From: Hydractinia symbiolongicarpus
Taxonomy: Eukaryota > Cnidaria > Hydrozoa > Anthoathecata > Hydractiniidae
DNA: 64,000 nt
Assembly (NCBI RefSeq): GCF_029227915.1
Contig: NC_079877.1
Location: forward strand, 28,295,851-28,359,850
Direction of reading: 5' to 3'
Part shown: positions 1-11,890 of the stretch, piece after piece
Position numbering within the stretch: position 1 is the stretch's first letter
Layout: each line of letters opens with the position of its first letter
Position numbers and translations under genes: made by a program
The notes under the pieces: model-generated
Databases searched by the model: none
What the model saw: only the letters and a program-made list of their open reading frames with translations
What the model was told of the DNA's origin: nothing

Positions 1-497
1 TGATTGCTTTAGTAGAACATCTCCAAAATGATAGAAAAACTGTTCTAGCATACCAGGCCCACGACTTCTCTTGATTGTCAATTTTTTACTTTTTGTTTCA
101 CTTAAATGTTTTCGCTTGTCTTTTTTTACCCTTATATTGGCGTTGCCAAAGTAAAGGGAGAAAAATAGTTTTAAATTATTTTAAGGGGAAAATTTTTATA
201 TCATAGATAGTAAAAAGTTTAATAATATTCTCAAGATGGAGTTCTTGTCGTACCAGTTTAAGTGTTCTTTGTATATATTAATAAAAATATCTCGTTTTTA
301 TATCATTTTTTGTGGTTTGTATTGGATTTTAATTGTTTTTTAACTTGTTCTTTTGCAAAAATTCGTAGCTATCTTTTCATGCATTTCTTTAAGTGTAAAT
401 AAATATTCGCTAAATAATTTTGACTTTTGTTTTAAAGGGAAGACAAGAAGCCCTGCGGCTTAAAGATTTCCGCCATTAGCAATAATCTGAAAAAAGA

Positions 498-531
498 TAT
501 AAAATCGTGACATATTTGTCACGATTTTATA
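498..531. repeat. perfect 14-bp inverted repeat (hairpin)
   Basis: TATAAAATCGTGAC at 498-511 is followed by the six-base loop ATATTT and then its exact reverse complement at 518-531. It lies inside foldback element A. No gene is adjacent, so a structural or mobile-element role is more likely than a terminator. Confidence 0.8.
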
Positions 532-920
532 GCTATAATACATTATCTTTCACCAAAAATATCCAGCCTCAACAATTTCTCTTTAAATTAAAATTCATTG
601 ATAATTAATTAGTTCTGGTGAATATAGCTTTAGTCTACGTGCTTACAAAATTGTAGTACAGAAAGAAATGACGTAATTATATAACATCAAAGATGGCGCA
701 ATATAAGACGATCTTCATTATGCTACACTGCACGAGCTTTAACTTTCGATTATAAACCTTAAAATAAAGTAATGTTCATTGGATAATAAAACAATTTGTT
801 GCACTGTTAGGATTCTTATTGACTTAAAACTCATTTTAGCCTCTTTCTCAGAAAAAAATCTGTCAAAACGAAGATTTAAGCTTTAGCCTGGACAAGTTTT
901 AGGCGTCCAGGCTCTGGGCT

Positions 921-955
921 GTCTCTATCTATCTATCTATCTCTCTCTCTATCTT
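921..955. repeat. (TATC)n/(TC)n microsatellite
   Basis: Four to five TATC units run directly into a TC dinucleotide tract. It is a simple repeat inside foldback element A. Confidence 0.85.
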
Positions 956-1269
956 CCCAGACGATATTAAAGATTTCCGCCTTCGCCGGCGGAAATCAAT
1001 AACAGCAATAAAAATTGTGTTTGGTTTGATATCCTAGAATATCGGGCATGACATATTGTGTGAGAAATTTTTGCATTGAAAATAACATTCAAGAATTCAT
1101 GTAACTATGAATTGAATGCAATATCTATCGCGGTGAAGCAAATTAGACTTTGAATTTTGTTTTAGCTAAAGAAGCCTAAAAAAATTGTTAAAGTAGAAGA
1201 TTAACATCATTCGTTGTGATTTATATTCTGTCATATGTGATTTATATTTTGTCAGCATTGCATTTTAAG

Positions 1270-1830
1270 CCTCTCAGATCCTATTTCGACAAGGCAAAAA
1301 CCTTGTGGAAAAATAGTTAGCATTACAGGAGTTCAGTCTGTTTTTCAACAAATAAAATTGTTATCTCAATTCTTGCAAATTGTTACGTCTTGTTAAAAGG
1401 TGATAATAAAATTCGTGAGTATTGGTAAGTCAATTTAACACTCATTGCATCAATTAAACATGGAGGTAGAAATACTTCCATGGTTAAACAATTTTTTTAC
1501 TCCGCAAAACGCGTTACGACGAAATTTCAAACAACTCATTCATGCGGTCAAGCCCCACAATACATGGCACATCATCTTAATGTATCAAAACTGTTAACTC
1601 ATAAGAAATTTTTAATACTCCAAAGTCCACAGCTAGGTAAGTCAAGCATTTATATTACAAAGACATGTGTCTAGTTAGCTAGCTTACCTCTTTCGTTTTC
1701 ATTCACGACAGAAATCTTTGCAAATTTCACGAAATTTGGCCATCTTTGCTGAGATTTATGTAGCGGCATTTTCTAAACGTACCGATTGGCGACAATTGAT
1801 GTCTACGAAAAAGAAATTTAAAATCTTACA
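1270..1830. repeat. duplicated noncoding block, copy 1
   Basis: This stretch is closely similar to 2255-2535 plus 3360-3640. Shared signatures include GTGAGTATTGGTA followed by CATGGAGGTAGAAATACT, and later AACTAGGTAAGTCAAGCAT-type sequence followed by GACATGT and GTCTAGTTAGCTA. No conserved reading frame spans it, so it looks like a repeat family member or a local segmental duplication. Confidence 0.65.
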
Positions 1831-2254
1831 TTATTTTTTCTTATTCCAAGCGAAAATTTTGATCAATAATTATGGTTGATTATATGTAGCAAAATTCATC
1901 GCATCGTCAGCATCGCACACGGCCATTTAAATCGGAGGAAACCTAGAAATAAAGTGTGCGCATGCGCCAATTTTTTTAAAATCCCGTACGATAAAATTTG
2001 ATGTCAGCATCGCGCATTTCAAGCCTTTCAGATGTTGTTTTGTAGAAAAATTATGAGGTTCCAGGACATGAAAAATCCATTCGTGAATGACAACACGATA
2101 CGAAGTTTTGGGGCCTATAATCCCATTTTTTCTTAAATATAAACAAAAAACATGCCAAAATTTATCTTTCAAAATAGCCTGTTCGTTTTAATACTTTTTG
2201 TATGATTTACTACCAAGAATAAAAATTATATTATCTCCAGGTAGGAAGTAAACG

Positions 2255-3640
2255 CAAGAACATTGTGGAAAAAATAGTTAGCATTACGGAAGTTTAGTTT
2301 GTTGTTCAGCAAATAAAATTGTTATCTCAATTCTTGCAATTTGTTACGTTTTGTTAAAAGGTGATAATGAAGTTCGTGAGTATTGGTAGATCAATATAAC
2401 ACTTATTGCATCAATTAACATGGAGGTAGAAATACTATTATTTATTCCGCAAAACGAGTTACCACGAAATTTCAAGCAGCCCATTTTCCAATTTATGTGG
2501 ACAAGCCGGAAATACTTGCCTCATCACCTTATTTCACACATTCGTAGAAATTTATGATTTGGTATGGGCTGCGTTCCGTCATTGTGGCAACAAAAAGTTA
2601 AAAGGGGCGCGAATAGTATAAAAACAAAGCCACCACAAATAGCACGCTATATTGACCAAAAGTTTTTGTTTATGTATTGTTTTTTTTGTTGTTGTTTTTT
2701 GCGTATAGCAGCGTTTCTCTGTTGTTTTAGTACTATTGGTAGCTATACCCAAGATAATGAAACCAGTAGATATATATTCTATTCGAATTTTCAGAAATCT
2801 CGCATCAATGGGTGTTCATTGTCTTGAAATGATTGTTTTGATTAACTTTATGTTGATATTGTTATAATGTTCGAAATTGACTCAAATTGCGTGCTCTCCA
2901 GCCATATCTCAGTTATCAAAAAATAGTCACAACTTTTAATATGATTCAATTACCATCGTCTCTTTCTCTAAGTTTCTGCCTTAATATTTTTTACCAAATT
3001 TTATCATTGTATATTTTATATTTTAATAAATACATTTTAATTATTTACCATCATAGTGTTGTGTGAGTGTTCAAACCGCTTCAGTTCTTGTTGTTTTTAC
3101 ATGAGACATTAGAAATTCGATTGGCAATATTTTATGTTAAAACTTGGACATCCATGTGTATGTGTACAAATTAAAACAGCACTTTACGACGTTTTGGGTG
3201 TCATACAACCATTTTCAAGTAAAATAAAAATTATACAACAGGTCTATAAAAACAAGAACGTTGCCATAGATACAAGATATATAAACATAATCAATACAAT
3301 ATTTAAGTATAAAGTATGTGTACAATACAAATGTGTGATCAAACCGGACGGTTTTCTTGTTAATATGTTAAAACTGTTTACTCGTAAGAATTTTTAAAAC
3401 TCAAAAGTCCACAACTAGGTAAGTCAAGCATCTATATTACAAAGACATGTCATTTTGTGTCTAGTTAGCTAAGTATTTTCATTTTTATTAGCAGGCAGAA
3501 ATCTTTGCAAACTTCACGAATTTTGGCTAAATTTGCGAAGATTTATGTAGCGAAATTTTCCAAACGTATGTATTGGCGACAATTGATGACCGCGAAATTG
3601 AAATTTAAAATTAATAATATTTTCTTGTTCCAAATTTTGA
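2255..3640. repeat. duplicated noncoding block, copy 2, carrying about 825 bp extra
   Basis: The left part (about 2255-2535) and right part (about 3360-3640) match copy 1 at 1270-1830 in the same order and orientation. About 825 bp in the middle has no counterpart there. Either it was inserted into copy 2 or copy 1 lost it. I see no terminal repeats or coding signature in the extra piece. Confidence 0.55.
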
Positions 3641-5335
3641 TCAAGAATCTATTTCGATTCGAATTTTATGCTTATTTGTCTCAAGTATCTGCACTTTTGA
3701 AAGGTTGATAATTTGTTCTGTGTTATAAATTACGTCGCTATATCATTTCAAGATGAAAAAAGTCTTCAAGAGGTATGTATGAGGAATGGTCGCAAAGGAT
3801 ATAAATTAAGAGCGTATTCATTCCTTTTATTCTGCAGTGTAATGAAAATGTGAAAGAAACTTGTCTTTCTATAAGTCAAATTTCTCTGATTCCATTTATT
3901 CTAAGACCAAATTAAAAAGATTTGTTCAAATTAGAAAAATGCATTTTGAATATCAGGGAAAATACCGTTTAATTTCTCCTTCTACGTGTGGTTGTCAGTT
4001 AGACGTCACCTATGGTTACCATGGCGTGGTTAACCATGACAACGTCGACCACCCCCGATTAAATAATTCTCTTTTATCTAGACCTCCATTTTGCTATTTT
4101 AAAGTTAAGTGATCACGAGTTATAACTAACAGACTACAAGTCGAAGTTTTGACTTTAGTACAACACCAAAAGACTTGGAGCAAAAGAATTAACTATACAA
4201 AACTTTTTATATAATCTTATTAAATTTGTACCAGTCTAAAATCTCTGGAAATATTTTTTTATTATAAAGTTGGCAATGTTCACAAAATCTTTGTAATTAC
4301 TCCTCCAATACACATTAATTTTACTAAATTTAATAATACGAGCTCTGTAATTGGTTTCCTATTGTGTTTTGCTGTTGTTTTCTTGGGCGTGGACCTCAAG
4401 AAAAAGATAAAGACGAATTTATTTTGCTTTTAAATCGCCATTAGTTCTTTTAAAATATGCCGTTTAGACAACGCCATTAAGAAAAAAACATGGTAAACAC
4501 TGGAATGACAAAACCGAGTCTCCAGTGAGTGTAATTAAGAACTAATTCCGTGTGAGGTAGCACTAGTTAGTGGATAGCCTTTTTCCGGGAGTTCCCGCAA
4601 AAATACAAATCTATATCGAGAAAAACTGTTCTTTTGAAAGCTCTTTTAAAAACAATGTGATTAATTGACGAAAGACAATAAATAAATGAAATTCAGTTAC
4701 CATCTGATTTTAAGTGTACTGTCGTGCAGATTTTTAAGTTCGGAATTAAGAATAACAAAAGTTAATAAAATTTGGCTTTTCTGTAAGATAAAAACGTTTT
4801 TTGTGTGCAACAGACGCTGTTATAACTTTATTGGAAACACATATTGTACAACAAAGTAACGCAAGAAATGCTACAGAACAGATTTTGTGGAGATGTTGCA
4901 CGACAATTAGTGATTTTAATTGAAACTTAAGAAAGCAAAGAAGACGAAGAAGTAATTAAACCTGCCTGCCAGCAAAATGGATGTGTAACTGTTGTTGGGG
5001 AAAAGGTATTAAATTTATTATGGTCAAACACATCATTAATAAGTTTATCTTTTAACATTTATTTTGATGCATTTCTGTTGTTTTATCTAGCATACCATCT
5101 AAACCAATTAGAGAGGCTTATAATTATAATAAAAAAGCGGGCCCCTTTGAGAAATTGTTCTAATACGCTTACCACTCACAAAGTTTAAGCAAAACAACTT
5201 TTGAAGCAATACAGATTGGAACAATCAGACCGACAAAGTAGCTTGATAGGTACGTAGTGCACCGTCCTTATTGGTTTTCACTTTTCACATCTTGCTTTTC
5301 TAAAAGAAAATTTCAAAAACTATATTATAGAAAAG
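3641..5335. other. intergenic, no gene recognised
   Basis: Short open frames only, none with recognisable domains or plausible splice chains. The last few hundred bases presumably include the promoter of the small secreted peptide gene, but I cannot point to a core promoter element with confidence. Confidence 0.5.
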
Positions 5336-5697
5336 ATGAAGCCCATGTTGATATCATCAATTTTGATATGCTTGCTTGCAACAACTGCAACTGTGGATGC
5401 TGTGTCGTATAGATATTTTATGGGCCATAAAATTGGATACGGTTGCTATTACAATAGTTGTTGGAGTTACTGCGGAGCATCATGGGTAAGTTAATTTTAG
5501 ACTTCGTATAAAAAAACGTGTATTAGATAATTTCTTGTAGTTTTTCTTTCATTTAGACCTCTGGAGAGTGGTGTTATAATCGCGATTATTCCGCTGGTAG
5601 ATACGTCACACTGCGATCATATTGCGAAAGCGATCGGGATTGCTCGGATAACTTTCACTCAACTTCCTTTTGTGGCAGTAAATGTGCTTTGTTTTGA
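5336..5697 (+). CDS. small secreted cysteine-rich peptide (2 exons)
   Basis: Exons 5336-5485 and 5557-5697 join in phase 0 (donor TGG|GTAAG, acceptor TTTAG|ACC) to give a 96-residue protein ending in TGA. Residues 1 to about 22 form a clear signal peptide (MKPMLISSILICLLATTATV), so the product is probably secreted. The mature part is rich in Tyr, Ser and Trp and has eight cysteines, with local motifs GCYYNSCWSYCG, EWCYN, SYCESDRDC and CGSKC, consistent with four disulfides. An AATAAA lies 94 bp after the stop. The CWxxC...WCY arrangement recalls small uncharacterised secreted peptides of other invertebrates, but I cannot name a family. It could be a defence, venom or signalling peptide; nothing in the sequence decides this. 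The gene model is strong, the function unknown. Confidence 0.8.
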
Positions 5698-5790
5698 ACA
5701 GCACCTTGTTTGAATGGAACACCTTTTTGTTATGTTTTGTAGCTATTTTTCTTCTTCTTTTTTTTGCTATGTATTTTATTAAATGAAGCA

Positions 5791-5796
5791 AATAAA
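5791..5796 (+). promoter_or_regulatory. polyadenylation signal of the small secreted peptide gene
   Basis: AATAAA lies 94 bp downstream of the TGA, a usual spacing for a short 3' untranslated region. Confidence 0.65.
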
Positions 5797-5799
5797 ACA

Positions 5800-8280
5800 A
5801 GAACTATATAGTTTGGTTTCTTTTATTTTGAAATACAGAGTTTTTCTATATTGTAATCGCTGAGGACGAGAAACAGGAGTAGTGCAATCAAAACTTCTAG
5901 AGAAGGTACGACAAAACTGACTGGTGACTACAATTACTCACATCATAAGAGAAATTTGTTGAGTCTAATATAAAGTTTGCACTCGCGGCAAAAACTGGTA
6001 TTTTGTGACACCGAAAAAAAGTATAGTGCCTATTATGCAAAAATTAGAATAGAGTAGAAATTTCCTTATGGTTAACAGCTGTCGGTCCAGGGACTAGCAT
6101 TGAAAGTGTGTCCGTTCTTGCATCCACTCCCGTATATCCAAATCTATATTTTGATAAAATTTCTCGCTATGAGTTTCTCGATTACTCAACTGTAACATCG
6201 CATGTGGATCACAAGAACTTACAACATGTCTCTGTAATTGCACTTCTTTTTTGATTTTATATCATTAATTTCCACAAACAAAATTTTAAACTACAAATAA
6301 AAGCCTATTATGTTTATATTAGCTACTGGCTCTTTTTTTAACCATCCAGACATACCTATCGAGTAAGATTATCTACCTATTCTTTTCTGTTTATTTGTTT
6401 ATTAATTTTTTTAAATGCTAGTATTTACTGACTTTTCTTTATGCCGGCTTTTTTACCGATCAGGGAGAAAAAAAACAACTGTGGAATAGAAAAGAAAGAA
6501 ACGACGAGATTCTCTACTGAACATTTTCACCTTTTAAAAATAATTAACGGGCACTTTGGTAAAACAGACCAAATTATAAAGATATAATAAAAAATTCCAT
6601 GGTCATATAACAGACAGTTTCAAGGATTTATTGGCAAACTATTTAATTAAAGAAACTTTCATGGAAAAAAAACTATCGCGAAATTCTTTGCCTTTTGCGC
6701 ACTTTTGCGAATGAAAAAACACAAGAACTCAGTTTCTGTCAGATATGGCGTTTAAAGCATTCTAGGAAGTGCTTTTAACAGGGTGTTTTCGATCCAGGTC
6801 CTTAATCAGGTCCCTAATCAGGTCCTTAAGCTAGTCTGTTGTACGGAGGTCGAGTAAGAATTTTTATTCGCCACATAATAGCAGGAGGGATGCGTCTCTT
6901 ACGTCTCTTAGTTCACAACTAATAGTGATTTAATCTTTGGTGTTAAGAAAAATACACCAAATACAAAAACACACCCAATTTTTTAACTTGGTTAATTTGA
7001 TGAAGATCTCTTGACACTCTCCCTCATCCTACTAAAACGAAAAAGAAAAAATGGATACAAAAATAGAAGAAGACAGTTATTTGACATCTTGTTAGGTTTA
7101 CTAAGTGCTGAGAACATACTCTGTAATTACTTGTTCGTGTAAACACGCTGGCATGTTGTTTGCATGAAAGCACGAGCCTAATTAATAAAATTTTTAATTA
7201 ACTCGTTTTCTGTTGGTATAGTAACATGCATCCTACAAAACAAACTCTTTAACTACTGCTCAGTTTGTTATTTTGTTGTTGTTATCTGTTTCGAGATATA
7301 TTTGGCAACCGGATTGGCTAATCCCAAGCTTAAATATACTTATCTAGGTATCAAGGGAGCGCAAGGCGAGTATCTGAGAAAGAAGTTGACTTTCTCTACC
7401 GAGGTGTTAGCTGCGAAAAAAACGTTTTGTGACTGATTTGCATTTTAAATCAACTAATGGATATCAGTAGTTGTTCTATGTTATTAATGTATATGTAAGT
7501 TATATATCGGCATTGCCTGCTTAATTTCCTTCACATAGCGTGAATCTTTTCGCAGGGCACTTGCTGAACACACCCGTTGAGTGATATTGGTTATCTGAAC
7601 AAAACTCCTTAAACACTCTAACTTAAAACCCTCTCGATTTTTGATTAATTTGCTTAACGTGGCCAAGCAGCCATTTTTTATTTTCGTGGTAAAATAGGGA
7701 ACTGTTTTAATTGTGTAATTTTTAGGTGTTAAACTATGGTAATGAAAGCATAGCGGAATGCCAAATCTGTGTTAGATTATAGTGGAATTTTAAAGAAACT
7801 ATGAAAATTGATACGTCTTTAATTATATTCATTTTTTTAATGATATTAACTTGAAATAATTTTTATTTTAATACCAAACCATTTTTTCTTAAGACTTCGA
7901 ATTCACACCATTCCACAATTAGATCACCATAAGACTAGGTTGTCGCGTGTTCAACCCAACGGTACCAAGCATGAACCATCTTATTCTCTTCCCTAAGCCG
8001 CTTTTATGGAAACGCGGCTTAAGTTCTAAAAAGCTATCCATAATTTTAGTGTTAAATTTTTGAAATCATTGATATATTTTTTTCATAATATTTTTTTTCA
8101 TTCTCTCTAATTGTCAGGACACTCCGTTGCAGTTATCAATCTTATTAAGCTACTAATAAATAAATGTAATGTCATCACCACCAACGGTTCATGTGCAAAA
8201 CCTAACCACGAACAACAGCAAGAGAATCAAGCAATGTATTATAAAGTTAAAATGAGTAAAATGGACTAAGAATACATAGA
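5800..8280. other. intergenic, no gene recognised
   Basis: AT-rich sequence without a supportable exon. A small tandem repeat of about 14 bp (CAGGTCCTTAAT-like, three copies) lies near 6797-6830. Nothing else stands out. Confidence 0.5.
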
Positions 8281-8287
8281 GTGACAT

Positions 8288-11090
8288 TTATGACAAATTT
8301 CTGTAAAAAGTATGACACTTATTTTGAATTTTTTGGCGAGTGGTGCAGAAATATGTATTCTTTTGGTCGGAACTAAAACTGTGACAAACTAAACCCTTTA
8401 TTTTCTTTAATAAATGAGGTGTAAGCCGAATACTGATGGATTTCAGGGCAATCCTCGTATCCTGTCCCAGGTAATCCTCAAACAGGGTGGGTTTTTCAAT
8501 ATCAGTGATGTGGAGTTGCTGCATCCTTCTTTAAAGAAACGATGAAAATGTATTCGTACAACCCGAGAGCTAGATACAAGTCCAACAGGTAAGAATGGTC
8601 TGTGGGTATCACCCACCTGGAACATCAGGACCTATACGTGTCTACAGATTTGCATATTTCCGTGGTATTCCCCGAGTTTACCAAATACCATTACCATTGA
8701 AGTTTCAACGACTTAGCTCAATGGCCCTGTTCAGGTGGGGTGGACAGGACAAGCGTTGGACTACTGGAACGTTAAAGTGAATTTCGCCACCCACTCCGCC
8801 ACCATGGCATTAGGCATCTCCGCCAAACACCTGACGGGCTCCGTACCTCTTGTTAACTCAATCTTCAAATTTTACGTTTGAACCATCTTATTCTCGTTTA
8901 CGTTCGCTATCGTATGATATCATCCTCTTTTTCAAGTATTTCAAGTTACCTCGTATCGTTTGTGCTGCGAGGTTAAACCCATTAATTTCATGTTCAGTGA
9001 GCATACATTCATCAGTGCCACCAAAAGAAGTTTCTATAACTCTTTCCGTGTCATGTACAAATTTCCTGATACCCTCTAACGAATCCATTTCGATATCATA
9101 ACCCTTCTCCTTGACCTCCTCCTCCATATGATTATAATTTTGCAGGAGTTCCTGAGCCTCTGCCTTACTCCCTTTGCTGGATGTCTTATAGTCAGAAAAA
9201 CCCTGGGCTAACAGGTGCTCCTTACCTAACAACCTTCGTATCTGGCCAACGGTTTTTAAGCCACCATCAAAATTCATAATCACTTTGCCATCGACAGAAA
9301 GTTGATTCCCCGTCAATTCAAACTCCTTGTACATTGCCGCAAAGGATGCCTTACGATTAGTATCCTCTGCCTTGACATGGTGCCCCCTGGCCCTATTGTT
9401 CTCTTGGTACTGGCCTTGACCCTGGGAGTCTTGGCGTTGATGGCGTATCTTTAGGGAAGTTCTCCTCATGTGTAAAATCGTGTTCATATGCTGGGTTCGT
9501 TGCCATTTGTTTAAAAACAAAAACCCCATATAAATAAAGATATGCGTAACGAATTTGGAACTAAACTTGATCCATACGCACAAATAAAACAGCTTTTTGG
9601 CATCAAGGGTAAGGGTAAATCTCCATATGCAAATCTACTTAATGTACAATAGCAAGATGGTACATGTTTGTTCAACTTTTTTGTCTTCATACCCCTAGCA
9701 TCTTCTACCGGGATTAGCAGGCTCTCAAAGTCCGCGTATATTGCAAAAGATACCTTGAATTGGATCTGATGCCTGCAGTATCCATAATGCTTGTCCCTCG
9801 ATTCAAGTGTGCTGAAGGTTTGAAGACAGTTCAGGCAGAAGCATTCTTATTTTTCGATTTCTCCTTGCCTAGGAGTCTAGATAGACTCTTGATGACTGTA
9901 TAGTGGGTCTTTTTACCATCTGTGATAAGCAGAATATTCACCTGCTTCTTACGCTTAATGTTGTGCTCGGATCGCTGCAGGATGTTAATTTTACTTTTTG
10001 TTATGTATAAGACGTTTACTGCAATGTCAGTGTTGCTCTTCTCACATTTGGATATGTCTTTCATGGTTGTTGGGAAATCTATATCCTGCCATTTGCAGAG
10101 ATCTACATCGGTTCTCAGCTTAGATATCCTTTGCATATCCTTTCCAATCTCTGCATGGTGTAGGGATGAAATGAGAGCCCTCTTGAAACATTCCTCGTCA
10201 CCCTCATTTTTTGTGTTAATGATGGCCTTTTTCGAGGCTATCCATATGGGTATTTTTATGTACTATGAACACCTCGTTAGCCTCAGTTTATGGAAATCTT
10301 CATCTAGGTATAGGATTCTATCAATGGTAAATCCACTTTGGGGTAATGCAGGATGTTCCACGTGTGTTTTGATTGACGTAAACATGTTATCCAGTACATC
10401 ATCTACGTTGCTACCCTTAAAAATTTCGGGTATATTGCTATTAAATGGTTTCTTTGCCCTGATATACTTGGCTTCTTCAGGATCTTCCGAGGCTGACACG
10501 ATTTTCCTTTTCCACATGATCCACAGAGACGGCAGTACCTTTGCCAAGTTCATATCTCTTACCTGCTATTTTCACGTTAGGTCTCATCATCTTTAAACCC
10601 GTCGACGTCGGCCTTTTCTACACCAGGAATGCTAGAATTTCGAAATATCTTGTGCAGCGCGTGGGTATGTTCCCAAGGCGTAAAATAATACCCTGGCTGA
10701 TCATATAGATTTTGAATATTTTCGAGGTAGTCTTCTTCAGACTCTTTTTCACTTCATCATGAAGCGTAGGTCTCGCGATGATCTTAGTCGCACTATTATA
10801 GAGATTCCTAACTTTACGTTTGAAGGCCGCATAGGTTCTCTTGACTCCCTCTTTTATAGGTTTGGGAACAGCGTCCACCAGTTGTACCATCCTAGCATCT
10901 TAGTTTTCACGATCGAACGATTTTTTGACATCTTGTGTTTTTCAAATACATCCATAGTCTCCGGTGTTGGTATTAATGTCACAGACCTGACTGGTTTTTG
11001 TTGTCCAGCCCTCCTAGGTGGCCTCTACGGTACATCCTTCAGTAGAGCAACCAATTCAGCCTTGCGTGGCCTATAGTCTTTATTATACAT
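8288..11090 (-). mobile_element. decayed Maverick/Polinton-type element with protein-primed DNA polymerase B fragment
   Basis: Read on the minus strand, the polymerase-like part runs from about 11090 down to about 9620, in several open pieces separated by stops and frame changes. Visible signatures, in order: a Pro/Arg-rich N-terminal region; a PKPIKEGV segment near 10860; an IAVNVLYITKSK segment near 10000; HYTVIKSLSRLL near 9890; a zinc-finger-like FCLNC...KHYGYC near 9780-9840; and the exonuclease motif YADFES at 9721-9738. These belong to the polymerases of Polinton-like elements known from cnidarian genomes. The palm domain does not follow, so the gene is truncated. Below it, a 231-codon frame (8888-9583) on the same strand has a coiled-coil-like C-terminal half and may be another element gene; I cannot assign it. 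A further short frame at 8288-8524 is also unassigned. The copy is clearly non-functional. Terminal repeats were not located, so the outer borders are approximate. Confidence 0.7.
8888..9583 (-). CDS. hypothetical 231-codon frame within the Polinton-like remnant
   Basis: This is the longest uninterrupted frame of the window outside the named exons. The first 45 or so codons overlap the tail of the polymerase fragment and are probably not native; a better start may be the Met near codon 33. The rest is polar, with a Gln/Arg-rich stretch followed by a helical, Glu/Lys-rich C-terminal half (segment LLQNYNHMEEEVKEKGY). No catalytic motif or membrane segment is visible. Its position and strand suggest an element-encoded protein. 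Function unknown. Confidence 0.45.
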   Translation of the reverse strand: MCVWIKFSSKFVTHIFIYMGFLFLNKWQRTQHMNTILHMRRTSLKIRHQRQDSQGQGQYQENNRARGHHVKAEDTNRKASFAAMYKEFELTGNQLSVDGKVIMNFDGGLKTVGQIRRLLGKEHLLAQGFSDYKTSSKGSKAEAQELLQNYNHMEEEVKEKGYDIEMDSLEGIRKFVHDTERVIETSFGGTDECMLTEHEINGFNLAAQTIRGNLKYLKKRMISYDSERKRE

Positions 11091-11890
11091 TTCAATAACG
11101 TCTGACGATTGCTTCGAGGTTTGTCACGCTACTACGCATGCGTTGATTTTTGATGATTTGTAGGGAATTTACCTTGTGCTCATTTGCAGTATGATGAGGG
11201 ATTTGTGTTGGATGGTAGGGACTTTGTTGCGTTTAACCGTGGGCGTGCGCGATGTGCGCGATGTGCACTGCGCTAGAACATACATTTCTCCATCTCTGAG
11301 GGATATCTTGGTACTAATATGGTAGTAATACTTTATAAGAAAAATGGCTGTGGACGAACTGTTGGTAATAGTTGCATCCGTCGTACCTCTGTGGCCACCA
11401 ATGCAACTATAATTGAAGATTACATTTATTTATCTCTATTCTGTAAATAAACGCTTTGCCTTAGCCTTACAAAACAGAATCTTCTAACAGGTTGGATGAA
11501 AGTTTTTTGCGAATTAATGGAGGAAACGATACGCCGTCAACTACTTAGTATTATATGATGGTCACATTTGTTCCCTCAAAGATCATACGATAATGTATGT
11601 TCTGATTTTGTTGCATTAAGATTATGTTGTGTTACATTGGAATTCACAATTAGTTAAAATGACAAGTCACTTCAGTGCATCATCGCTCCTTTAGAGTAGT
11701 AGCAATCAAGCGATAAAAATAAAAATTTTATAACCGTAAGCTGTGGTGAATAAATATCAACCTCGTTCCCAGAGTCTGTTCCTCTTTTATCGGTTTCTCC
11801 CCTCTCGGTGGATGTTCGCAAAACCGAAAGTGTTGACATCAGCAGTTTTTTTTTTTTTATTTATTTAATTTTTGCACTCAAAGGAAAAAC

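Larger units (their letters stand above)
441..1003. repeat. foldback-ended repeat element, copy A
   Basis: The block begins with AGAAGCCCTGCGGCT followed by AAAGATTTCCGCC, and ends with a hairpin: ATTTCCGCC at 973-981, a six-base spacer, and GGCGGAAAT at 988-996, then CAATAACA. A second block with the same start and end motifs lies at 26885-27955. The shared termini suggest one mobile family; no coding sequence is visible inside. The exact borders are estimated. Confidence 0.5.

Noticed and set aside
9922-11076. Two plus-strand frames of 224 and 105 codons
   Set aside because: They are antisense to the Polinton polymerase fragment, which carries the recognisable motifs on the minus strand.
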